Assembly (NCBI GenBank): GCA_913031035.1
Contig: CAJWGN010000003.1
Span: 1-64,000 of the forward strand
DNA length: 64,000 bases
Reading direction: 5' to 3'
Source: an uncultured Gammaproteobacteria bacterium
GTDB taxonomy: Bacteria > Pseudomonadota > Gammaproteobacteria > Pseudomonadales > Pseudohongiellaceae
Below the pieces are notes generated by a model, which saw only the letters and a program-made list of their open reading frames with translations, was not told where the DNA came from and did no database searches. This document shows, in pieces, positions 54,824 to 62,752 of this stretch. Both the position numbers and the translations under genes were made by a program. Every line of letters begins with the position of its first letter. The first letter of the stretch is position 1.

Positions 54824-55396
54824 TTGCATTCAGTGATTAAACATTTCAACACTCTTTGGTTAGCCCTGGTCGCAGTGTTTCTGCTTTTACTAGCGTTTAA
54901 TCCAGCATTGGTAAGCCGAGAATCTATCTCGGCATTGCTAGGTCAGCTGGGCACATCGGCTCTTATTGTCTACATATTGCTTTCGTTGACCCGGGCGTTG
55001 GTCATGATTCCGTCTACCCCTTTTATACTCGCCGGTGCAATTTCCTTCCCGCAGATGCCAGTGACCATCTTTGTGATTTCCTATATAGGTGTTGTGGTCG
55101 GGACGCTCTTGATATACAGTTTTCCGGCTTTTGGAAGCTATGACCAGTATCTGGAAGCGAAATATCCCAAGCAGATTGGTGTTATCAAAGGGAAAATGCA
55201 GGGTCGTTACTCTTTTTGGATTGTAATCGGCTGGTCTTTTTTTCCTTTAGTGCCAACAGATCTGATTTGTTATGTAGCAGGTATAGCTAAGATGTCTTAT
55301 AAAAAATTAGTAGCTGCGGTTGTTATCGGAGAATTGCCGGTTGTGACATTCTACGTTTTTGCAGGTGTTGAGTTAGGTGAGTGGTTGAGAGTATGA
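54824..55396 (+). CDS. VTT/DedA-like (TVP38/TMEM64 family) membrane protein
   Basis: A 190-residue protein with several membrane helices. ALVMIPSTPFILAGAISFP, YIGVVVGTLLIYSFPAFG and WSFFPLVPTDLICYVAGIAKMSYKKL follow the VTT-domain pattern with its re-entrant helices. Such proteins are linked to lipid scrambling or flipping. Start TTG 54824 or GTG 54833. Its stop overlaps the methyltransferase start (ATGA). Confidence 0.85.
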   Translation: MHSVIKHFNTLWLALVAVFLLLLAFNPALVSRESISALLGQLGTSALIVYILLSLTRALVMIPSTPFILAGAISFPQMPVTIFVISYIGVVVGTLLIYSFPAFGSYDQYLEAKYPKQIGVIKGKMQGRYSFWIVIGWSFFPLVPTDLICYVAGIAKMSYKKLVAAVVIGELPVVTFYVFAGVELGEWLRV

Positions 55397-55953
55397 CAGC
55401 ACAACAAAAATTTAGAGACTCGATAGAACTCATAAAAAGCTTTAAAACCTCTGGGACAATTACCCCAAGTTCGCCGCGTCTTATACGGCGGCTACTTGGC
55501 TCAATAGAGTTTGAGTCTGCCAATTGTATAGTTGAGCTTGGACCGGGCAATGGCTGTGTGACTAAGGCGTTACTCGCGAAAATGAGCCCTGGCAGCACTC
55601 TGATCAGTTTTGAGCTCAACACGGATTTCGTAAACGAGCTCGTGTTGATTGGTGATTCACGCTTACATGTGGTTAATGCTTGCGCGTCTTCCATAAGAGA
55701 AGTGCTTGACGAGTTAGGTATTGAGCAGGTTGATCATATTGTGTCTAGTTTGCCACTTGCGCTAATTGATGATGACGTGGTCAAGACGATATTGCACAGC
55801 GCAAAAAGCAATCTTCGCGAAGGCGGGCGATTTTTACAATACCAGTACAGTTTGAAAAATTATGGTGATGTAAAACCCATGTTCAGCGACGTTACTCTGC
55901 GCTTTACTCTTCGCAACATGCCCCCCGCATTTGTCTATGATTGCGTGAAATAA
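55393..55953 (+). CDS. SAM-dependent methyltransferase, phospholipid N-methyltransferase-like
   Basis: A 186-residue class I methyltransferase. The SAM motif is IVELGPGNGCVTKALL (about residues 47-62), followed by the acid in LISFELNTDF and VDHIVSSLPLALI. The FKTSGTITPSSPRLIRRLL N-terminus resembles PmtA-type phosphatidylethanolamine N-methyltransferases and KsgA-like enzymes. The ATG at 55393 sits inside the stop of the VTT gene, so the two are co-translated, suggesting a joint membrane-lipid role. Confidence 0.8.
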   Translation: MTAQQKFRDSIELIKSFKTSGTITPSSPRLIRRLLGSIEFESANCIVELGPGNGCVTKALLAKMSPGSTLISFELNTDFVNELVLIGDSRLHVVNACASSIREVLDELGIEQVDHIVSSLPLALIDDDVVKTILHSAKSNLREGGRFLQYQYSLKNYGDVKPMFSDVTLRFTLRNMPPAFVYDCVK

Positions 55954-55972
55954 AGCCCTATCCTCTAAGCCC

Positions 55973-56527
55973 TTATTCTATAAAAAAAATGCCAGAAACT
56001 TCCACGCAGGCATCCAACGGTAGTGAATTAGCGCCTAACGCTAACCGAGTATGTTTTCCTGCGTCTCCAAACACGTCGACCATAAGGTTTGATACGCCAT
56101 TAACGACTGTGGACTGACCCGTAAAGTCATTGTCGCAAGCAACAAAACCTTGTAAGCGAACACACTGTCTCACTCTATCTAAATCACCTTCGCAGGCGCC
56201 TTTTAAAGCCGCCAGCATATTGATTCCACACTGCTTGGCTGCCGCTTGAGCATCTTCGACACTTACCTCACTTGGCACTTTTCCAGGGTGCATTAACTCG
56301 CCGTTCAAAAATGGGAGTTGTCCGGCAATATAGACCATATTGCCAGCAAGTTGATAGGCGACATAGTTTGCCACTGGGGCGGGGACAGGGGGGAGCTTAA
56401 TGCCAAGTTCAGCTAAACGGTTTTCGACGCGATTTGATTGTTGTGCATAAGCCAAGGGTATTGCACTTGCAAAGGTCAGCAGTGCGCTAGCTTGGAGAAT
56501 TTTTCGTCGGGATTTTTCGACTTTCAT
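55973..56527 (-). CDS. RidA family protein with Tat-type signal peptide
   Basis: A 184-residue protein. Residues about 6-28 read SRRKILQ followed by a hydrophobic stretch ending AYAQQ, a twin-arginine-type signal. The mature part is a RidA/YjgF fold (YIAGQLPFLNGELM, RVRQCVRLQGFVACDNDF, ALGANSLPLDACVEVSGIF). The Arg of the classical RidA active site is not evident at LPLDACVEV. The start at 56527 has GAGG six bases upstream. RidA proteins are normally cytoplasmic, so export is unusual. Confidence 0.82.
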   Translation of the reverse strand: MKVEKSRRKILQASALLTFASAIPLAYAQQSNRVENRLAELGIKLPPVPAPVANYVAYQLAGNMVYIAGQLPFLNGELMHPGKVPSEVSVEDAQAAAKQCGINMLAALKGACEGDLDRVRQCVRLQGFVACDNDFTGQSTVVNGVSNLMVDVFGDAGKHTRLALGANSLPLDACVEVSGIFFIE

Positions 56528-56606
56528 TACGATCCTCAATGTACGGTTGGTTTTAAATTTAACTTTAAATAAATCCGATTCTACCGGTTTTACTAAGGAG
56601 CTATCA

Positions 56607-56696
56607 ATGACTTTTCAGTTGTTTCCATTTCTGATGATCCTTGAAGGCTTGTTGGGCTGGGCGTACACTTATAGACACTTTTTTGGACCGCGGTAG
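56607..56696 (+). CDS. Possible 29-residue small hydrophobic protein
   Basis: A short frame with a strong TAAGGAG site six bases before its ATG and a TAG at 56694-56696. The product starts MTFQLFPFLMILEGLLGWAY and ends RHFFGPR, a likely single membrane helix with a basic end. It lies 33 bases before the peroxiredoxin gene on the same strand. It is a candidate only, since small frames can arise by chance. Confidence 0.45.
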   Translation: MTFQLFPFLMILEGLLGWAYTYRHFFGPR

Positions 56697-56729
56697 TAGG
56701 CTAACACCAGCCTATTTAAGGAGAATGCT

Positions 56730-57389
56730 ATGGAATTACGAATAAACAATGAAGCGCCAAATTTTACGGCTGAGACCACACAGGGGAAAATAGATTTCCA
56801 TGAGTGGCTTGGTGATCAATGGGGTCTATTATTCTCTCATCCAAAAGACTTCACTCCAGTATGTACGACAGAGCTTGGTTATATGGCAGGTCTGGAAAAA
56901 GAGTTTGCTAGCCGTAATTGTAAAGTCATTGGTCTGAGCGTTGATGCTGTGGAAAATCATGCGCTCTGGGCAAAAGATATCGAGGAAACTCAAGGCCATG
57001 CGGTAAAATTTCCTATGATTGGTGACAGCGAGCTAGTCGTGGCTAAACTCTATAATATGCTTCCTGCCGATGAGCCTGGCACTAGCTCAGAAAGAACGGC
57101 GGCGAATAATGCCACGGTACGTTCAGTTTTTATCATTGGCCCTGACAAGGCCATCAAATTAATGATGACTTACCCAATGACCACGGGCAGAAATTTCGAT
57201 GAAATTCTGCGAGTTTTAGATTCGATGCAGTTAACGGCCAAACACAAAGTGGCTACCCCAGTTAACTGGAAAAATGGAGAAGACGTGATTATTGTTCCCT
57301 CGGTGTCTAATGAAGAGGCAAAAGACATGTTTCCAGATGGCTGGGATACGATCAAACCTTATCTGAGGAAGGTTGCGCAGCCAGATTAA
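56730..57389 (+). CDS. 1-Cys peroxiredoxin (Prx6 type)
   Basis: A 219-residue thiol peroxidase. The peroxidatic Cys is in FTPVCTTELGYMAGL (about residue 45), the Prx6 active site, with the Arg further on in ERTAANNATVRSVFII. No resolving Cys in the C-terminal part, so it is a 1-Cys type. The C-terminal extension (about residues 165-219) with WKNGEDVIIVPSVSNEEA is typical. AAGGAG precedes the ATG. It ends 13 bases before a strong palindrome. Confidence 0.95.
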   Translation: MELRINNEAPNFTAETTQGKIDFHEWLGDQWGLLFSHPKDFTPVCTTELGYMAGLEKEFASRNCKVIGLSVDAVENHALWAKDIEETQGHAVKFPMIGDSELVVAKLYNMLPADEPGTSSERTAANNATVRSVFIIGPDKAIKLMMTYPMTTGRNFDEILRVLDSMQLTAKHKVATPVNWKNGEDVIIVPSVSNEEAKDMFPDGWDTIKPYLRKVAQPD

Positions 57390-57402
57390 TGTTGAGCTCA
57401 AT

Positions 57403-57440
57403 GGGCGCGGTGTCGGAGTTATCACTCCGACACCGCGCCC
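57403..57440. terminator. Perfect 17-bp hairpin between convergent genes
   Basis: GGGCGCGGTGTCGGAGT (57403-57419) pairs perfectly with ACTCCGACACCGCGCCC (57424-57440) across a four-base loop TATC. It lies between the peroxiredoxin stop and the convergent quinoprotein stop. There is no clear U-tract on either strand, so it may be a bidirectional transcription end or RNA-stability element. Confidence 0.75.
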
Positions 57441-57464
57441 TCTTCCATCGACAGAAATTAAGGT

Positions 57465-59510
57465 TTAAGGGAGTTTAAATGCAACTAGTTCAGGTGTGTG
57501 TAGCCTATCCCCTATGGCAACAACGATATATTGTTCACCCTCGAACATATAGCTAATTGGTGCCCCGGTTGTTCCAGCCTCCAATTCGACCTCCCATTCA
57601 ATATCACCGTTTGACTTGTTGTAAGCCCTGAACATTGGGCCGCCGCTGTTAGTAGCAATTTCGATAGGCATTCCCACAGGGACTCGCCCTCCCGGCCTCA
57701 GATTAGTTTGGCCTTCACCTATGAACAGCAAGGTTTTAGTTAGCAGTGGAGATGGTCGGCCAGGTACCCCAAGTTTATCCAAATTCAAGTGAGCGATGGC
57801 AGGATTATCGACAGGGCCAACACCATTGGCAACCATCCAGCTATGCTCACCTGTATTCATGTTGATTGCGGTGATGCGCCCATAGGGTGGCTTAAAAAGA
57901 GGTAGGCCCTGGGGGCCGCCTATCCATCGACGTGCGCCTTTGACAAAGGCCAAGTCTGTAACCTCTGGGTCGCCAGGGAGTACGTCTGCTACAAAAGCTG
58001 AAGTAATCGAAGGAATGTAGAGATAGCCGGTTTCCGGGTCAAAGGCAGCTCCTTGGACGTCTGCTCCCCCCTGCGAACCTGGTAACTGAATAGTGCCTTG
58101 GGTCCCATTGTCAGTGCGTATAGATGGGGGGGTAAATAGTGGCCCGGTAACATAGTTGCTAAAAATCTCTAAAGCCTCAGCTCGGAGCTCCGGGGTAAAA
58201 TCGATGAGGTTCTCTTTAAGGGCTCCCTGTAAATCGAATGGGGCGGGCTTGCTGGGAAATGGCTGGGTAGGGGAAGTCACCTCGCCGGGAACAGTCGATT
58301 GAGGCACCTGCGTTTCAACCATATCCCAAACCGGCTCGCCGGTTTCACGGTTGAGCACATAGGCAAAAGCCTGCTTGGTAATCTGGGTCAGCGCCTTAAT
58401 GTCTTCACCATCGACTTTAATGTCCATCAGTATAGGTGCAGCAGGAGGATCATAGTCCCACAGGCCATGATGGACGGTTTGGAAATGCCAGACCCGCTCT
58501 CCAGTTACAGCGTTGACAGCGACAATACTTTGACTGAATAAGTTGTCGCCAATTCGATGTCCCCCGTACATGTCATTGGTGGAGGAAGATATTGGCATAT
58601 AAACAAGACCTAGCTCTTCGTCGGCGCTAAACAGCGCCCAGACCGGCGCGTGGCCGGTATAGGACCAAGACCTGTCTTGCCAAGTGTCGGTGCCAAACTG
58701 TCCTGCTTGGGGAATGGTATTGTAGGTCCAGCGCAATTCTCCGGTGCGCACGTCAAAGGCGTGCACGTCACCGCGAAAGGCTTCTTTACTATCAAAGCTA
58801 TCGGACATCGCTTGGCCGATGATCACCACGTCACGAATAACCATGGGTACACCGCCCCAGCGAAAGCGTTCAAACTCCTCTGGCATTAGCTGGAGATCAA
58901 CTCTGCCTTGGTTGCCAAATCTAAGATCGGCATCTCCGGTTTTTGCATCTAATGCGTAAAGATAGGTGCCTCGCTGGCTAAAAATTCTAGAGTTGTCTCC
59001 GTCGCTCCAAAAGGCAGCGCCGCGGGTTGGAGCCCCTGGTAAGCCCTCCAGTCCTTCGGGAGGTTGCTGTACCCACAAGGTTTCTCCAGAGCCGGGATTG
59101 AAAGCTTCCACTAAGCCGACGCCGTTAGGAATATAGCCAATACCGTCATTTATAATTGCGGCGGCAACGTAGTTACTGGAGAACCTTTGATTTGGATTCA
59201 GGTCAGTATAAAAGGAATCTAGAGCAGGCCGTTGCCAAGCGATTTGCAGTTGGTCAATATTTGATGCGTTGATTTGATCAAGGGGCGTATATTTTGTACT
59301 GCCAATGTCGCCGCCGTAGGCTTGCCACTCACCTGCGATAGCGCCGGTTTGAGCTAAAAGGTTGCTTGGATTAGCTAGCAGAAGCATTAGCAGCAGTAAT
59401 GACGAAAGTTTTGCCAGCGCCCGGGTTCCATTAAGAGTTGAGAGCTGGGCCGAGCGTGGGGTTAAGTCTCGGATTAAGTGCCGGGCCACGTGAGGTAGAG
59501 CTAATTCCAT
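57465..59510 (-). CDS. PQQ-dependent quinoprotein dehydrogenase (periplasmic)
   Basis: A 681-residue beta-propeller. The hydrophobic segment at about residues 33-54 (LAKLSSLLLLMLLLANPSNLLAQ) is a signal peptide or anchor, with an unusually long n-region. GEWQAYGGDIGSTKYTPLDQIN and the PQQ motif VHHGLWDYDPPAAP match membrane glucose-dehydrogenase-type quinoproteins, but the five-helix membrane domain of GCD is absent and no cytochrome c CxxCH is seen. The substrate, a sugar or alcohol, is unknown. No PQQ biosynthesis genes are in the window. Confidence 0.85.
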   Translation of the reverse strand: MELALPHVARHLIRDLTPRSAQLSTLNGTRALAKLSSLLLLMLLLANPSNLLAQTGAIAGEWQAYGGDIGSTKYTPLDQINASNIDQLQIAWQRPALDSFYTDLNPNQRFSSNYVAAAIINDGIGYIPNGVGLVEAFNPGSGETLWVQQPPEGLEGLPGAPTRGAAFWSDGDNSRIFSQRGTYLYALDAKTGDADLRFGNQGRVDLQLMPEEFERFRWGGVPMVIRDVVIIGQAMSDSFDSKEAFRGDVHAFDVRTGELRWTYNTIPQAGQFGTDTWQDRSWSYTGHAPVWALFSADEELGLVYMPISSSTNDMYGGHRIGDNLFSQSIVAVNAVTGERVWHFQTVHHGLWDYDPPAAPILMDIKVDGEDIKALTQITKQAFAYVLNRETGEPVWDMVETQVPQSTVPGEVTSPTQPFPSKPAPFDLQGALKENLIDFTPELRAEALEIFSNYVTGPLFTPPSIRTDNGTQGTIQLPGSQGGADVQGAAFDPETGYLYIPSITSAFVADVLPGDPEVTDLAFVKGARRWIGGPQGLPLFKPPYGRITAINMNTGEHSWMVANGVGPVDNPAIAHLNLDKLGVPGRPSPLLTKTLLFIGEGQTNLRPGGRVPVGMPIEIATNSGGPMFRAYNKSNGDIEWEVELEAGTTGAPISYMFEGEQYIVVAIGDRLHTPELVAFKLP

Positions 59511-59921
59511 GAAATCACCCTTAGTAGACTTATTATTTTAACTCGATTCTAACTAAACCTGAATTAAGAACAACCTCCTTGCGGGCTTGTTAGTAAATCC
59601 CGTACAAGCGGGCGTGTTTAATGGCCGCAAATAACAGAGCGATAACCAAGCGCGGGCACGACAGGGGGGCTAACAACGAAGAAATAAAAACAGCGAACCA
59701 ACAACTGCGCTTGCTCATTGAATGATTAGGCATTGGTGTGTTGTCTGGCGTTAGCCGATGGAGGGCTAATGAAGTCCAAGCTCGGTCTTTGAGGTTTGAA
59801 CTAATCTCCACCAAATTCAATCCAAGGTCTAGGGGATTTCAGCCGGGATGAGAATCAGGTCGTTGTTTCCGATGCTGAGTCTGAAAGTGTTTGTTGCTTA
59901 GGATACTGAACTTTCGAAAAT
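59511..59921. other. Intergenic region
   Basis: 411 bases between the quinoprotein gene and the NTF2-like gene, both minus strand. GGCTAAC (59668-59674) and GTTAGCC (59750-59756) are complementary. A minus-strand frame of 76 codons at 59590-59820 lacks a ribosome site and family resemblance. I assign no feature. Confidence 0.4.
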
Positions 59922-60413
59922 TTAATTTAGCCGAGTTCTCAAATGCTTTATCACGGCGCCGATGATAGGCAGGTTTTCATACACCACGGCGCCTAAATCA
60001 AAGTAATCCCGCTGATAATAGATTTTTCCGTTGCGGGTTTTAAGGTAGGTTGAACCTTCTACGCGGATTGTTTTTCCACCGGCCAATTTTTTATGGGTGA
60101 AAATCTGTGTCCAACTGATAAACACATCTGTGTCGCCGGCCAGCGTTTTGTGTGATTTGAACCTAAAATTATTTATATTCGAAAACGTACCGTCAATATG
60201 ACTCATTAGAGCGGTTTTGCCTTGAATACCCTGCATTGGATCCTCAAAGTAAATGTCTTCCGCGTACAACGCTGCGACTTTACTGGAGTCCCCCTCACCG
60301 AGCGATTGATAAGCACTTGCCAAGCTCTGCGACAGTTGATTGGCATTGGCTAATTCGGTTGCAGGCGTTGTTGTTAGGCTGGGATGCATAGATGAAAAGC
60401 CGTACTCATTCAA
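59922..60413 (-). CDS. NTF2-like/SnoaL-like protein of the ECF-ChrR regulon
   Basis: A 163-residue protein with a NTF2-like alpha+beta barrel: LAQAYQSLGEGD-like start, YAEDIYFEDPMQGIQGKTALMSHI, and GSTYLKTRNGKIYYQRDYFDLGAVVYE. Such SnoaL/NTF2 genes regularly adjoin ECF sigma-ChrR pairs. It is divergent from the sigma gene with a matched promoter. The function is unknown. ATG 60413 is only about ten bases from the predicted -10, so ATG 60389 is a possible true start. Confidence 0.8.
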   Translation of the reverse strand: MNEYGFSSMHPSLTTTPATELANANQLSQSLASAYQSLGEGDSSKVAALYAEDIYFEDPMQGIQGKTALMSHIDGTFSNINNFRFKSHKTLAGDTDVFISWTQIFTHKKLAGGKTIRVEGSTYLKTRNGKIYYQRDYFDLGAVVYENLPIIGAVIKHLRTRLN

Positions 60414-60423
60414 GGGTGTCTTA

Positions 60424-60453
60424 AATTAACGGCTTCTGCTAATGTTTGGATCA
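60424..60453 (-). promoter_or_regulatory. Predicted ECF sigma promoter of the NTF2-like gene
   Basis: On the minus strand TGATCC (60453-60448) is followed after exactly 18 bases by TTAATT (60429-60424). The divergent sigma promoter has the same -35, the same spacing and TTAGTT. TGATCC is the -35 of RpoE/ChrR-type ECF promoters as I recall them. Confidence 0.75.
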
Positions 60454-60478
60454 CTTATAAATAAAGCACATATTCTTG

Positions 60479-60508
60479 TGATCCGAGCCAGCAGTTATCA
60501 CGTTAGTT
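60479..60508 (+). promoter_or_regulatory. Predicted autoregulated ECF sigma promoter
   Basis: TGATCC (60479-60484), 18-base spacer, TTAGTT (60503-60508). The ATG at 60514 is only five bases after the -10, so transcription should begin at or next to the start codon, giving a leaderless message or implying a later start such as GTG 60589. Confidence 0.75.
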
Positions 60509-60513
60509 AGGTC

Positions 60514-61179
60514 ATGTATGCTCTTACCCCAAGTGTTGATAATTTTACCATTGGCTCTATTGCCGTTAAAAATAGAACAAATACGCCCGTGAATCAGATT
60601 AAACCGTTAGCAAAGAACGATCCGAACAGCGACGAGTCCCTTCTTATTGCGGTAGGGAACACGCAGGATACGAATGCTTTCAACCAACTTTTCGTCAGAT
60701 TCTCCAAAAAAATATTCGCGATGGGTATGAAACTGACCCGCAATGAGCAGGTCGCACATGACTTAGTACAAGAAGCGATGTTGACAGTATGGCAAAAAGC
60801 ACCGTTGTATGACTTAGATCGGGGTACGGCTCAGAGTTGGATATTTACGTTAACGCGTAATCGCTGTTTTGACATGCTGCGTAAACAAAAGCGTCAGCCC
60901 AACACCATCAGCGCTGATGATATTTGGCCGACCGAAGGCGACGGCGACGCAGTCTTTGTTAATGAAGAGAGAGGCTCTCTCGAAGTTGAGATAGCGCAAA
61001 TCGAACGATTTTATTCAGACCTGCCAGAAGCTCAACAGGCAGTGGTCAGGCAAATATTTGTATTAGATAGAACTCACGAAGAAGCTGCTAAGGCTCTTCA
61101 GATACCCCTCGGTACGCTCAAGTCTAGGCTTCGGCTCGGAGTGGGCAAATTAAGACAATTGATCGGACCTACACCATGA
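60514..61179 (+). CDS. rpoE: ECF RNA polymerase sigma factor (RpoE of the RpoE-ChrR type)
   Basis: A 221-residue ECF sigma factor. Region 2 has AFNQLFVRFSKKIFAMGMKL, LVQEAMLTVWQKAPLYD and WIFTLTRNRCFDMLRKQKR. Region 4 has LPEAQQAVVRQIFVLDRTHEEAAKAL and IPLGTLKSRLRLGVGKLRQ. The N-terminal about 45 residues are extra for this family, and a GTG at 60589 would shorten it. It overlaps the anti-sigma gene by four bases (ATGA), as expected for an ECF11-type pair. The matched divergent promoters suggest autoregulation. Confidence 0.92.
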   Translation: MYALTPSVDNFTIGSIAVKNRTNTPVNQIKPLAKNDPNSDESLLIAVGNTQDTNAFNQLFVRFSKKIFAMGMKLTRNEQVAHDLVQEAMLTVWQKAPLYDLDRGTAQSWIFTLTRNRCFDMLRKQKRQPNTISADDIWPTEGDGDAVFVNEERGSLEVEIAQIERFYSDLPEAQQAVVRQIFVLDRTHEEAAKALQIPLGTLKSRLRLGVGKLRQLIGPTP

Positions 61180-61880
61180 CTAACACTGCTAATTTTCACC
61201 CGTCTATTGAGCTGTTGAATGATTTCACTCAAGGCAAACTTGCCACCGGCATGAGCGTTGCGCTCTCAGCTCACCTTGAGCTTTGCGAAGCATGCCAAGA
61301 AAAATCGAGTGAGCTGGAGTCTGAGGCAGCAAAGTCTTGGGCGAAGGTCGCTGACGACCAGGTAACGCCGGACTTCTCTGACATGATCTCGACAATTGTT
61401 GGGCAAGCGCAAAACTCCGAGCAGGAGTCTGCCGGCAAACAGGAACGTCCCCCTGTCAATGAGATACACATGTTGCACCACAGCGTCACTCTTCCTCGGG
61501 TGCTAGCCAAAGCTGCGTCTCAAGGTCTGGTGTGGAAAAGACTGGCCGGGGGCATTAAGCAGGCATCGGTTATTTTAGACAACAAGACTCAATGCGAATT
61601 CATTTATATGACCCCAGGCAGCAAAGTGCCGGTGCACAGGCATCAGGGTAGTGAAGTCACATTGGTTTTAGATGGTAGCTTCAGCGATGAGTTGGGGCAC
61701 TACAAAGCATCGGACTTTATGGTTCGCACCAAGGACAATTTGCATAAACCTGCCAGTGAAGAGGGTTGTTTGTGCTTTGCGGTGTTGGATAACCCGCTGA
61801 CTTTTACTAAAGGCTTCGCCAAGCTTATGAACCCTTTCATCGGATACAAATTTCGCAAAGCCCTGGCTGCGCGCGCCTAG
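61176..61880 (+). CDS. chrR: ChrR-type zinc anti-sigma factor with C-terminal cupin
   Basis: A 234-residue anti-sigma factor. The N-terminal zinc-binding domain has HLELCEACQ, the HxxxCxxC motif. The C-terminal cupin from about residue 130 has a metal site HRHQGSE and a later His in LHKPASEEG. In Rhodobacter the two modules bind RpoE and sense singlet oxygen. The linker at about residues 70-100 is variable. It is co-translated with the sigma gene. Confidence 0.94.
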   Translation: MTNTANFHPSIELLNDFTQGKLATGMSVALSAHLELCEACQEKSSELESEAAKSWAKVADDQVTPDFSDMISTIVGQAQNSEQESAGKQERPPVNEIHMLHHSVTLPRVLAKAASQGLVWKRLAGGIKQASVILDNKTQCEFIYMTPGSKVPVHRHQGSEVTLVLDGSFSDELGHYKASDFMVRTKDNLHKPASEEGCLCFAVLDNPLTFTKGFAKLMNPFIGYKFRKALAARA

Positions 61881-61912
61881 GTTAGCTGCCGGGTAGATTG
61901 CAATTCTAAAAG

Positions 61913-61939
61913 CGGACTCATATTTGGGTCCGTTTTTTT
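61913..61939 (+). terminator. Rho-independent terminator after chrR
   Basis: CGGACTC pairs with GGGTCCG (one GU pair) across a six-base loop, followed directly by seven T. It lies 32 bases after the chrR stop and ends the sigma/anti-sigma operon. Confidence 0.85.
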
Positions 61940-62080
61940 GCTCGGGTGTTTTCTTGGCCTTGTTTGGTTTGCGACTCTCTTGTCCAGCCTGTTTTCTGAT
62001 CTCTGTGTACTCCTTAGCTCCCTTAGTTCTATTATTTCACATACCTTTTTCAGATCAGCTGGTTGTGGATCTGGCCAGTC

Positions 62081-62752
62081 CTATTTCGTTTTTTTAACCG
62101 CATCAATATTCATAGCGATGGAAATTCTTTTTCCCTGGCCGGTGTACTGGCGTACTCCGTGCCTTAGCCATGCCGGAAAAATCAGTAAGTTACCTCGCTC
62201 TAAATTTAATTCAACCTCATATTGCTGGGGCTGACCATTTGAGCCGATCAGCCTTGCTGCTGGGTTGTGCATGGCTGCCATCGGGAAACGTGGGTCTTCA
62301 ATAAAAAAAGCGCCACCAACATCTTCTGTGCGGTCTGGTTTCTCCCCTAAATCTAGATAGAGTACGCCCGCCCAAAGGTTTCCTGGATGGGCATGAGCTT
62401 GATTAAGCCCGCCATTTGACGTCACATTAGCCCACATTCGCACCGACCAATCATAGCTATCCACGGTCGATTCTTGAAAATGGCTCAGCCGTTTACATAT
62501 TCTAATCGCTGTATCTGCGAGCTTAACCGCCGCTGAGCCTCCCCAGGTCAACATGTTGGTGTCAGAGTGCCAGCCACCAATATTGGATCGATTCAGGCCG
62601 CTTGAGATCGCCATGTTCTGGATTACGGCTGCGTCCAGGTCTTCCAATAAGTGCTCTGCGTCTTTTAAGCGCGTGTAAGCCAGTGGTGTCTCAAAGAAAC
62701 CTAAGTGTTGCGCTTCAACTTTTAGCGGCGCTGTTGTTTCATGATTTCGCAT
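62081..62752 (-). CDS. 2OG-Fe(II) oxygenase family protein (TIGR02466-like)
   Basis: A 223-residue non-haem iron dioxygenase. The metal site is visible as QAHAHPGNLWAGVLYLD and the distal His in WLRHGVRQYTGQGKRISIAMNI, with Arg for 2-oxoglutarate. The N-terminus HLGFFETPLAYTRLKD fits the family, which acts on unknown substrates. The start is the ATG at 62752; a TTG at 62773 is an alternative. It lies minus strand, convergent with the chrR operon. Confidence 0.82.
   Translation of the reverse strand: MRNHETTAPLKVEAQHLGFFETPLAYTRLKDAEHLLEDLDAAVIQNMAISSGLNRSNIGGWHSDTNMLTWGGSAAVKLADTAIRICKRLSHFQESTVDSYDWSVRMWANVTSNGGLNQAHAHPGNLWAGVLYLDLGEKPDRTEDVGGAFFIEDPRFPMAAMHNPAARLIGSNGQPQQYEVELNLERGNLLIFPAWLRHGVRQYTGQGKRISIAMNIDAVKKTK

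Noticed and set aside
59668-59756. Complementary GGCTAAC and GTTAGCC flanks resembling an integron attC site
   Set aside because: The inner arms next to the flanks do not pair, and no integrase or cassette genes are near; seven-base complementarity over 75 bases is weak.
59590-59820. Minus-strand frame of 76 codons
   Set aside because: No ribosome site, odd composition and no family resemblance; overlaps the region considered as an attC-like site.
61938-62234. Plus-strand frame of 98 codons after the chrR terminator
   Set aside because: It starts directly behind the terminator, overlaps the oxygenase gene and shows only a low-complexity hydrophobic start.
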